DNA of 34,465 bases, from NCBI RefSeq assembly GCF_000485595.1, contig NW_014578142.1, positions 1,618 through 36,082 of the forward strand. The letters are read 5' to 3'. Below are positions 20,601-32,600 of this stretch, one piece after another; positions within the stretch are counted from its first letter, which is position 1; every line of letters starts with the position of its first letter. The notes under the pieces were generated by a model. The model did not search any database. It had not been told where the DNA came from and was given only the letters and a program-made list of their open reading frames with translations. A program made the position numbers and the translations under genes. The stretch is from Priapulus caudatus (lineage: Eukaryota > Priapulida > Priapulimorpha > Priapulimorphida > Priapulidae).

Positions 20601-23600
20601 CCTGAGACGTTCCATATACAAGAACAAGTTTGAAATCACATACGTAGGACTAAGTCAGGTACGGATGTACAATGTTCTATAGAGTTCTAGTTGGACTGTA
20701 TGGTATTGCATGCTGCCATGTCATTTGTGAACATGCTGCCATGTCATTTGTGAACATACTGCCATTTCATTGGTAAATGAACTACCATATTTTTTGTGAA
20801 CATGCTGTCATGTTGTTGGTGAACATTCTACCATGTTGGTGAATATACTGCCATATTGGCGAACATGCTACCACGTTCGTGAACATGCCTAGGTGATCGT
20901 GAAGAACCTGTCAACGGGAACACGCGTCATCCTGAAGTCTCACTACGGCTACGAGATCGACGAGGTGAAGATCCTTGGCAAGGATCGCTACCTAGTCGGA
21001 CACACCAACGAGACGCTGCTTCTCGGCGACCTGCAGCAGAACAAGCTTAGCGAGGTGGGTCGGGACGTGGGTGCCAGTCTATGGTCGGGGGGGGGGGGGG
21101 GAGGCTCGAGTATTGCGAAGCTGAAGTGTAATCATGAATTTAAAGGTGTGAAATATCGTTGAGTGTTGTATGGCAGTATCATTGTCGCGCGTAGTAATCA
21201 TTGTCGTGATTAACATCCTAGATCACACCACTCAGAAAATTAATCGAATCTTAATCCTTGATTTAATTGAAATAATTTTAACCGATATTAATTGAATCTT
21301 AATCCTTGATTTAATAGGAACTAATTTCCATCAATTAGAGCGGAGTCTGTTATAGGAGGCAGTGCTGTTTGATTTGGTTCTAGTCCTGGTAGATATATGA
21401 TCTTGCGTGCAGTCCTTTATGTGTACAAAAGTTATAATATTCTTCTAATATCTGTGCAATCTGAATGGTGTATCGGGGTTTCTTCTGAGGGAAAATTAGA
21501 CAAAGGAGATAATGGCCAGTTTGGGAAAAAAACGCGCATGATGAATTCAAAGGTGTGTCATAGGCACGCATGACCAAGTGTCACATATGACTCAATAAAT
21601 GCACATGGCAATCTAAATATGCCAGAAGCACGTGGTGATCTAATTATTTTTGGGTTGACACAATTTTGACAACGGCGGGTAAATACAGGAACAGTTTCAC
21701 AACGGCGATGTTTAATTTGACAACGGCGGTGCGCCACTGTGCCTCTTATGTATAAGAAACCCTGTGTATGATGTTTAGAAATCTGATTAGAAATGAGTGA
21801 AATGTGAACTGTAAATCGTTTGCACAAGTAGTACAAATGTTTTTTATACATATTCTTAAAACAGGTTGCATGGCAAAATACGGGAGGAAATGAGAAGTTC
21901 TATTTCGAAAATGAAAACGTAAGTATCCTTTACATACTCCTGAACCATCAACAACACACATGTAATTTTTCGTGTGACTTAAAAAACTGTTATTTTGCCA
22001 CGTAAAGACTCATTATTCAGTAGCAATTAATAGTGCTGTTGCCTTCTCTCAAGCATTTTAGAATTTCTCTCACATATATTGTCATCGGTATTCTTTGGCT
22101 TGATCGATAGTGAGTGTGCACTTGGTGCTAATGATGTCCATAGCTGTGTTGTTATCCTGAAGTGCTATGGCTATTAGTCCGTTTGTTTGCTTGCTTGAAC
22201 AGGTGTGCATGATTTTTAATGCCGGAGAGCTGTCACTCGTAGAATACGGTAATAATGAGATCCTTGGATCGGTGAGAACGGAATTCATGAACCCTCACCT
22301 CATCAGGTAAAGATATGTTATGTATACACTTTGCTTTATAGTTTTTAAAAAAAATACCAGAAACAAAAAAAATGGATTATCAAAGAGTGAAAGTGCATCT
22401 AGATGCAGACGATGACAAAAATGATTGAATATTTCCAAATAAACCTGAAATCGAAAAAGTATTGGGAGCTGATAAATGATTCAACTTCTTTATTTGCAAA
22501 GTCCGCTTTATTTTTCAGTGTGCGTATCAATGAGCGAAAGGTAAAGGGTCACGATGAGAACAAGAAAATGGCGTATCTAGTCGATTTAAAGACCATCAAT
22601 GTACAAGATTTAGTCTATGGAACGACTATAGCACAAGTAAGTTTGCTGAGCTGTTGACAATAACAGATATTGATGAGAGATGCAAAGGCATCACTGATTC
22701 AGGACATTATAAGATGCTTGCAGAAACCTATGATTAATACTATAGGTATAGCACAGGTGGCAGGCCTATGTCAATATGTGTTATTGAGGTAAGTGTGTGT
22801 GATTTTTTCAACAGGTCAACCATGACTCCAAGATCGGGTGGCTTGAATTGAATGAGACTGGACGCCAGCTGCTGTTTCGAGATAAGAAAGTCAGGGTATG
22901 CTGTCAGACTGTGTCATAGACTTGTTGCTAATATAGCACATGTGATTTTGTGCTTACAGTACAACTCTAATATACACCTAACATACAACATACAAAACAT
23001 GCAACCTAATATATATAAACCATACTACAATTGTGATCACTCCACAGTTAAGGACAATATAATCCATGCTGCGTTATCCTTAAGGTACAGTTCCACCCGA
23101 AATAATTCATGCATTTTTGCTTACAGTACTTTTCCACCCAATTTAATTAATTCTGTGTTTTGCTTACAGTACTTTTCCACCAAATTTAATTCATTCTATG
23201 TTTTGCTTACAGTAAATTTCTAACCGATATGCTTACAATACAGTTGTAGCCATTACAATCGATGCTACATCGTGTTTACCATACAGCCTCTCACATTGTA
23301 ATGTGTGCTACGATGCGCTGCTATTGTAGTTGCATCTGTACAACATCGAGACGCAGACGCGCACGACGCTGCTTAACTACTGCAACTACGTGCAGTGGGT
23401 GCCAGGCAGCGATGTTGTCGTGTCGCAGAATCGCTCCAACCTCTGTGTCTGGTATAACATCGACGCCCCAGAGAGAGTCACGATGTTCCCACTGAAAGTA
23501 AGGCCCTCTCTATACGTAATTCATTGTGTATGCATCAGTAGTAGTGTAGTCTCATGGTTTGAAAGTCTTGGGTATTAGCAGTATTGTGTGGTGGAATTTT

Positions 23601-26600
23601 AGGTGTGAGGTGATATCAGATAGTAGACCAAGAAGGGAGTGTGATGTATTTACTGTTATAATGCTACCCTGTTCCTCCGTTTAGTGCATGTAAGATTCTT
23701 GTACACATAGCTAAACTGAGTGAAGATATTTAAGTATCTTTTATCTCGACCGGATCCTAATATAAATTCTATCATGAATATATGTATAGGAAATATCTAT
23801 ACATATACATATACTATACGTATGCTATTTATATCTATACTTATGTTTATGATTCTATATTGGAAACCCAATCGTTTCCAACACCAACAAGTAATGACGT
23901 TGTTATCACATGTCAGTGTTTAGTCAGTTGCTGTAAACAGTTGCTGCACGTTCGTAGGGAGACATCATTGACTTGGAACGAGCTAGCGGAAAGACAGAGG
24001 TGATCGTGAATGAAGGAGTGACTACAGTATCCTACACACTGGATGAGGGACTGATCGAATTCGGCACGGCAATTGACGATGGAGATTTTGCTAGGTAGAT
24101 ATCCTCCACGTGATGCCAATTTCTGCATTTACCCCCGTGACTCTGTCATTTTCACTCATCCTGTTTCATTACTGCTTTCTTATTAAATAAAAATCATTTC
24201 ACTGTCTCGCCTTTTAACACGTTTAACTCCTAATTATATACATATTTCAAACTGCTGTTGTATATATGTGTATCATTATGCGTGTGACTCATTTTCCCCT
24301 GAGATTTCAATATAGGTCCAAACGTATTCACATGGTATTGGAATATTTACGGGTATCATTGGTACAGACCAGTTAATTACAAGTGCAATCCTACAGGAGC
24401 ATAGATGTATTTCTTCAACATGATTTATTTTATAGAATAGATACATTTCAGATTTTGCAATCCGATGGCAACCCACGTTGTGGTTGTTGGGCACATGTAC
24501 ACTTGTACAATTCACTGAAAAGTCGATGTTTCTGTTGTTTACAGAGCAGCAGCATTTCTGGAGACTTTGGAGCTGTCGCCGGAAACAGAGGCCATGTGGA
24601 AGACGTTGGCCAGACTCTCTCTCGAGGCCAGGCAACTGTACATCGCTGAGAGGTGTGTCACGGCATCGACAAAATAAATGAATTTGTGATGTTCTAATAC
24701 TTTGCCGTTTTCTAATTTTCTGGCGATATACTTGCATGTACTGATCCTCGTCAGAAGCATTTATCGATGTGCAGGATGTATATGTTATATAAGCTATGTG
24801 TGCCCATAATGAGCACACATAGTTAAAAAATGGCAATTGTTGATTTATTTAAATTTGTCAGTTTAATATTTCTAATCATCGTAGATCATTTAAAACGAAT
24901 GCTTAGCCGATGCAGCAAAATGGCAGCCACGTTTCATCGTTTGTGTCTATATGCAGTAGTGATCTGACTGGGATTTTGGCAAATATCTTATTAATACATT
25001 TGTTATAACTTGCTGAAGGTGTTACGCGGCACTGGGTGACGTGGCAAAGGCACGCTATCTGAGAGAAACGAATAAATATGCAGAATGGGCATCTGTTCAG
25101 TTTGTAAGTATTGTCTTGCTTCTGTTGAAGTATCACCACGTACATTATGTTCCAACTTATACAGTGCTACAGGTGCAATGTTATGCGTTTTCTAGTGTAT
25201 AATTTATATATTATTCAATCATATTTCTTTAATACATATTTTAATACACATTTAAATTATATAGGGTGGAGATGGGAGTGATTACTACAAGGTCAGGGCC
25301 AGACTAGCTGTGTTAGATAAGCATCTCAAGCTAGCAGAGGCTATCTACCTAGAACAGGTATCTATACATATTATATATACATATCTTTATATTATTTATG
25401 TTTAGTTTATCTATATATATATTTTAGATAAGTATTTTTGTCTGACAGTTCATAATATATGCAGTGTAGCCTATATGTTAAGAGCTCTTTTATGTAAGGG
25501 AATAGATAAATTGAGAAAGGTAGATTAAAAGAAATCGTGTAGTAGAGTAATTCATTAGAATAATTAGACGTTATTGAATATAAATTTTCCTCACCCTTAG
25601 TCTTGTGCATGTTTAAGATACAACTAACTAATACCAAGGAGTGATGTATGCATGATGTAGTCAGCGGTTAAGTCAATGTCAGATGTTGGGTCGAGGTCAG
25701 AGGTTAGATCGGGGTCGGAGGTTAGATCGAGATCAGCAGTTGAGTCGAAGTCAGAGGTTAGATCGAGGTCAGCAGTTACGTCAAGGTCAGAGGTTAGATC
25801 GAGGTCAGCGATTAAATCGAGGTTGGAGGTCAGATCGAGACTGCGAGACCGCGCTCGCCGCGTTCGCTCTCTCTGCAGAACAGCGTCGACGAGGCCGTCG
25901 AGATGTACCAGGAGCTGCACATGTGGGACCGCGCGATCGACGTCGCCGAGGCGAAGGCTCACCCCGAGCTCGACGAGCTGCGCCGCCGCTACGAGCAGTG
26001 GCTGATGTCGACCAACCAGGAGGAGAAGGCCGGCGAGGTGAAGGAGCAAGAGGGAGACCCGATGGGCGCCGTCGCGCTCTACCTGAAGGCGGGGCTGCCG
26101 GCGCGCGCCGCGAGGCTCGCCACCAGCCGCAGGGTAGGTCCGCCAGGGGGCGCTGGTCACAAGGGATGGGGATCCACCAGGGGGCGCTGGTCACGGGGTG
26201 TGTCCACCGGGGGGGCGCTGGTCACGGGGGAGTCTAAATGTTTTAGCTCAAGAAGCTCTCTTCGACACTTGCTACTACTAGTACTAGTATAGTTTTACAT
26301 CTGCGTGAAACTTTCTAATGTGATGCACCAACTGTGCCATCTGATTTTTCACCAATCAACCAATTTTTGTATTCACTCTTGATAGTACATATATTATATA
26401 TACTGATGTTGTGCGTTCATACATTAATATACAATATAATATACAAGATATAATATTGAATAACTTGTTATCTTTCAGGAACTGATCGAGAGCCAGGATG
26501 TGATTAATCGCATTGCGTCAGCACTCATAAAAGCAGAGATGTATGAACAGGTGAACAGCTTACATCACGTAATGGCCTCCCATGCAGTATTTGCCATAGG

Positions 26601-29600
26601 GAGGGGACGTATCAGATGGTTACAAGCTCTCAGACGTAGACTTAATTACATCAGCTAATCATTATGCTGTAGTTATTTTATAGATTATTCTTCATTTATT
26701 TTTTAATTTGTTTGACATATTTGTCATAATTTGACATCTATATATTATCACATTGGATTGGGAATCATAAAAATTACATCAGCATTTTCAGTGATACTCA
26801 GAGCATCCTGAAGTGAATCCTCTAAAAATTCCTACAAGGTGTCTTGTATATAGATTAGAGGCATAATACTGGATTGGTATTTTTTGCAGGCGGGCGATCT
26901 GTTTGAGAAGATTGGTGATTTCGATAAAGCCCTCGATTGCTATCGACGAGGCGAAGGCTTTAGAAAGGGTAAGCAGTATACACCAGACTCCCACACGTAT
27001 TAGTTCAGCAGTACATAGTGAGCATATGGAGTCTTAGTTAACACTAGCTGGGCTTAGTGACTGTGATGCATGTGTTACCAGGGCAGTAGTGTTATGTGTA
27101 AGGTGTTATATGGAGAGTTTAGTTGTTGCACATGTTTGTTTTTTATGGTTGAGAAGTCAATACAAATACATGTGCAATCATGCTTACACGTAACACATTA
27201 ACCATTTGTTTGGCAAGTACACAGTGAAATACACACACCCACACAGAAACGTTTTATTGTATGCTATGTACTGGTTGATGATACGGACTCCAAAGTTACA
27301 ATTTAGATAGATGTGAATGGGTATAACGTAAACGTAATATTACGTGCTTCGCATGTTTCCACTGTGTGCGGACCAGGTAATATTGCGTGGTTGTGATCGC
27401 TTATTTCTACGTATGTTTGCACTCTGTGCGGACGACGTAATATTACGTGCTTGTGATCGGACCGCTTGTGACAGATCGGTGTCCACGGCACCCGTACACT
27501 GTACAGCATTGCAGACTTCCAAAAAAAAATCTGCACTGATGAAATTCAACTTGTACATCTCATATGGGAAACTATGGCCAAATAGCTACTGAATATTTAA
27601 CTTCATTACATGGTTATTTCTACTTACATTATGGGGCTTACACAAATCTCAGACACACAGACACAGAACAGAGATACACAGAACAACACGAAATTGAAAC
27701 CTGTTGAAACAAAACGAAATACAAACAGAACGAAAACAAAACAGCGCCCCCTATTTTCAGGCAAATGTTTACCTTTTTTGTGTTTTTTTGTCTTTTTTAA
27801 GACCGAACAAACGGTTTTCAACCGAGTATAGTTTAGAACCCGTCCCGTGTACTCATCGATCTCTTCTGTAAATTTGGCGCTATTTGGATCCAAACTGACG
27901 GAGCCTTTCATTAACATACATACATACATACATACAACATTCGCCAAATTATAGTAAGATGCTAAAATCGCTGTTTGCTTAGACACCCCCCCCCCACCCC
28001 AAATTTCAATTACAGCTCACTGCCAGCCTATAGTAATCGGATCTTCTACCCTTTAAACTTAAACCTGAAATATTGTGCATGGGTCAGAGAGTCAGTAGCC
28101 TTGATTGCCACTGATCACACTTAATCACTTGATGGAGTGATGCACACTTAATACAGCGTACCTAAATCCATGTCTTTAAGCCTGTGGGCGCACATCACAG
28201 GCTGCGTATTCAGTCGCCGTCATTGAATGTTGTTGATCGTTTGCGTCTTGCAGCCGTGGAGCTTGCTAGAAGCCACTACCCGAGCGATGTCGTCAAACTG
28301 GAAGAGCAGTGGGGTGACTACCTCGTCTCACAGAAGCAGCTGGACGCTGCCATCAACCACTACATCGAGGCCGGGTCAGTGAGCGCACGCGCGCACGCAG
28401 CCGCACAGCTCGGCATCACAGAAGACACGCATGTAGAATTCCATGCTCGTGTTCGTGGTGTTATGATACGAAATCGAGTAGCGTTGTCGAAAACACTATA
28501 CCGTCTACCCTTTACAATTGCAGTCAGCATAGGGAAATTATATCTTGTTAATCATTGTTGTAAGGTCACAGTTTTGGTTAGAGTCAATGTCTCAATGAGT
28601 GGTGTATTTTGCGGAATCAAATACAATAATAATGCCAACATTACTGCCTGTATACCATAGCTTAGCTATATACCTGTAACCCTATAATCCCAAAGTGCCC
28701 TCAATAGGCAAGTTTCCATTCTATAGAAGTACCCGTTAGCACAGGTTTTGTAACTGTACTTGTTTAATCGACCAAAGTTTGAGACGTAAATATTCGTGAT
28801 GATTGCAGAGCATCTATCAAGGCCATTGAAGCAGCCATCAGTTCTCGTCAGTGGTCCAAAGCCGTGCAAATTGTTGAGCTACAGGATCCAGACCTTGCGT
28901 CAAAATACTACTACAAGATCGCGCAGCATTATGCTAGCGTGCAGCAGTACGAGGTGAGTGGTCGGATCGCCGAATGTTTCCTTGTTTTTTATATCATTGT
29001 AATTCGAATGTGTGAGATTATGAGAGTAAAGGGATCAGTTGTTTTTTCGTCACGTAAATTTTATATCTGATGTTTAGTGCTCATTGCTCATAATCAAAAT
29101 TATGTTGATCTATTTGCTGAATAACTACAAATTACATCATGCAATAGATGGCAGTAAAATCATGAATTATGAGAATTATCTGTTTAATAGAGTAGGGGTG
29201 TGTCATATAGTGATGTCACTAGTTGTAGTATTTCAGTGTAAGCTGATTGGTTATCGGCATGCATTTGCACATGCATCGTGATTACATTGTGTGTATGTGT
29301 GATGTTTTAATTCCTTCCCTGTAGCTGGCAGAGAAGTTCTACGTTGAAGCTGGAATGACAACTGAGGCCATTGAGATGTACAACAGCGCAGGGTTGTGGG
29401 AACAGGCTCACAGGGTAAGTGGGAAAAATGTTACGAGCCATACCAGGGCCTAGTTGTCAGAAACATCACTCATGATCATAAAGATAATAACCATAAATAC
29501 CCATGACTATCACAAGTCTAAAAAGTCTAAACTTTTGCAGTACACTTTGCATGTTAAATTTTTGATATTTTAGAATTAAGATGCCATAACTATTTTTGAT

Positions 29601-32600
29601 GTTTCTCACAACAGACCTGACTCACTAAAGAAACCGTTAATTAATTGTGTATCGGTTAAATTGACTACGTCACGAATTTTCTATGGTGTATATTTGTAAA
29701 AAAAATTGTTGCCATTTTTTATATTAAAAGTAAGTACTAACGGACTAAATGTATCGTCAAATTCTTACCTGATAAGATTGTTTCTCAACTAGTTAAAAAT
29801 CCAAAAAACCTGGACGATTTGATATTATGATCCTGACATTAATTGCTTGCTATAGGCTATGTATGAGTTACGAATGTATGTTTACATCGAATAATATAGT
29901 AAAATAGGAAGTATAATGCAGCAATTTAACCATAAAAAGTGAACAGAATTACTTGGAAAGAATGGAAAAAGTGGAAATTTATTTTTTATTTTTTACTATT
30001 TACGGTGACGTAATCACTCTTTAAAGTAAACGTCATGTTTGTCGTGCGTAGTTATACTACTGATGTTAAACGGGAATCTTCCCAAACGTAATTTTATTCT
30101 CACTGTGACCGAAGCCGAACTAAACTAGAAGCTAAACCTAACCCAAGCTATATAAAAATTAAAAATAGGATCATAAAAATAAGCAATACAAAATGAGGGG
30201 AACATTTCGAAACAAAAAATTTCGATACAAAAAATCCCTTAATTCCGCTTTCGTCTCATTTGCGATCGGTGATGGGGAGGGGGACAAACTTGGCGCATAT
30301 TTCATCTTTCGTCTTGTGTCTCGCATCCAGCTTGCAGCGAAGGCGATGCGGCCAGACGAGGTCGCCGTGATGTACATCAAGCAGGCGCAGACGCTCGAGG
30401 ATAGAGGGCGCTACCGCGAGGCCGAGCTGCTCTACGTGAACGTCGACGAGCCGGACCTCGCGATCACGATGTACAAGAAGCTGCAGCAGTACGAGCACAT
30501 GCTGCGCCTCGTCAAGCAGTTCCACCCCGACCTGCTGCATGACACACACATACACCTAGCCAAGGTAACGTGCATGACACACACGTACACCTAGTCAAGG
30601 TAACGTGCATGACACACACGTACACCTAGCCAAGGTAACGTGCATGACACACACATCACCTAGTCAAAGTAACGTGCATGCGACACAGATACTCCTAGTC
30701 CAAAGGAACGTTCATGACACACACAGTACACACCTAGCCAAGGTAACGTGCATGACACACATGAACACCTAGCCAAGGTAACGTGCACGATACACACATA
30801 CACCTAGCCAAGGTAACGTGCACGACACACACATACACCTAGCCAAAGGTAACGTGCATGACACACACAATACACCTAGCCCAAGGGTAACGGTGCCACG
30901 TACCACACAATACAACCTAGCCCAAGTAACGTGCCATGACACACACGCTACACCTAGCCAAGGATGTAACGTGCATGGACACACATGGAACACCTTAAGC
31001 GCCAAGGTAACGTGCCACGATACACCACATACACCTAGCACGAGTCGTATACGGTGCACGACACAACGTACACCTAGCCCAAGGTAACGTGCATGAACTA
31101 CACAATACACCTAGCCAAGCTAACGTACATGACACACAGATACACCTAGCCAAAGTAACGTGATGACATCACACGATACAACCTAGCCAACCAGGTAACG
31201 CTGCTCCATGACACACACGTACACTTACCAAGGTAACCTGCTGCACGACAAACACATACACCTATCCATTCCAAGGTAACGTGTTGCATGACACACACAT
31301 ACACCTAGCCAAGGTAACATGCTGTAAGATACACACATACACCTAGCCAAGGGAACGCACATAACACACACATCCACCTAGCCAAGGTAACATGCTCACA
31401 GTGTTACACAACACACATACACCTAGCCATAAGGTACGTTCTAGCAGTAATATATCAGAAGTGTGGCATAAACACACATGTATGCACCAGGGCTAGGCTG
31501 CATGGCCTGCTGCAATATAGCACCGATGTATAGTTGGGTCAGTGTACGTTATTCGCAAATGTATCACAATGGATCTAATGGTATTGGTTCCGTTACTTTC
31601 TCTTCACGCCTCCCATTGTGTGTTTCGTGTAGGAGATGGAGACTCAGAAGCAGTTCCGCCAAGCAGAGCACAACTATCTCGAGGGCAAGGATTGGAAATC
31701 GGCTGTCAACATGTACAGGGCCAACGATCTGTGGGAGGATGCGTACAGGGTAATCACACATCTGTCAATGCTTGCTCTACCTAACGTTCCCACTGCTCGC
31801 TCACGTGCACACGTGGGCGGCTACTCTGCCATAGGCTACTCAATGCTCATAGGCTGCTCATAGGCTGCTGCGGCTACTCAAACATTTAGCTTAAGTAGAC
31901 AATCTCGGCTGTCAATGAACCCTGCCATTTTTCGAGATACATTCAAACCTGATATTTATAATTGTATGTAATTATATTATTATAACATTAAATTATGATA
32001 ATCTTTTTATCTATATTGTTATTAATTAAGATTTTTCTATTATGATTATTCTATTTCAATATATCTTGTGTAAAATGCTGTTCAAGGGAAATATCAAAAG
32101 TGTGATTATGGCCAAATGTCCATACTATAGAGTTGATTTGAATCTATTACAACTGTTACTCAAGTGAAACACCACTTGTGTCCTTATAGACAGGTATTCC
32201 TTCTGTAGAAGTGTCCGTTAACATCTGAGTTTCACTGTACACTCGCATGCATTTGTTTAGGTGGCAAAGGCGCAGGGCGGTGCGAACGCAGCAAAACAAG
32301 TGGCGTACCTTTGGGCGAAGATGCTCGGAGGCGACAGCGCCGTGAAACTGCTGAACAAATTTGGCATCTTGGAACCGGCGATCGACTATGCGACCGAAAA
32401 CGGGTACAGGGGCTACTACTTACAGCTCGCTAACTCGTTAACCTGTTAACCTGTTAACTCATTAACTCCCTGTTTCCCACGCTGAATCGTTTGCAGTAAA
32501 GACTTGCTGAAAAATTCGCACCGACATGTCCATACTGAGACCGTGGATAATGAGCAGGGTTGTCAGTCGAAATGTCGAAGGACGGTCTAAGGTTAAATGC

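Noticed and set aside
24276-24836. 186-codon minus-strand open frame
   Set aside because: It runs antisense across IFT172 exon 16 and its introns, and has no recognisable domain. The sense exon explains the region.
25624-26160. Long frames on both strands around exon 19
   Set aside because: They arise from the 18 bp array and the GC-rich exon read in wrong frames.
27624-27986. 120-codon minus-strand frame in intron 21
   Set aside because: Low-complexity start and end (poly-C and microsatellite derived, and a Phe/Val-rich tail), with no recognised family. A retro-fragment cannot be excluded but is not supported.
30565-31440. CRISPR-like array
   Set aside because: Units are contiguous with no unique spacers, and the locus is a eukaryotic intron; it is a minisatellite.
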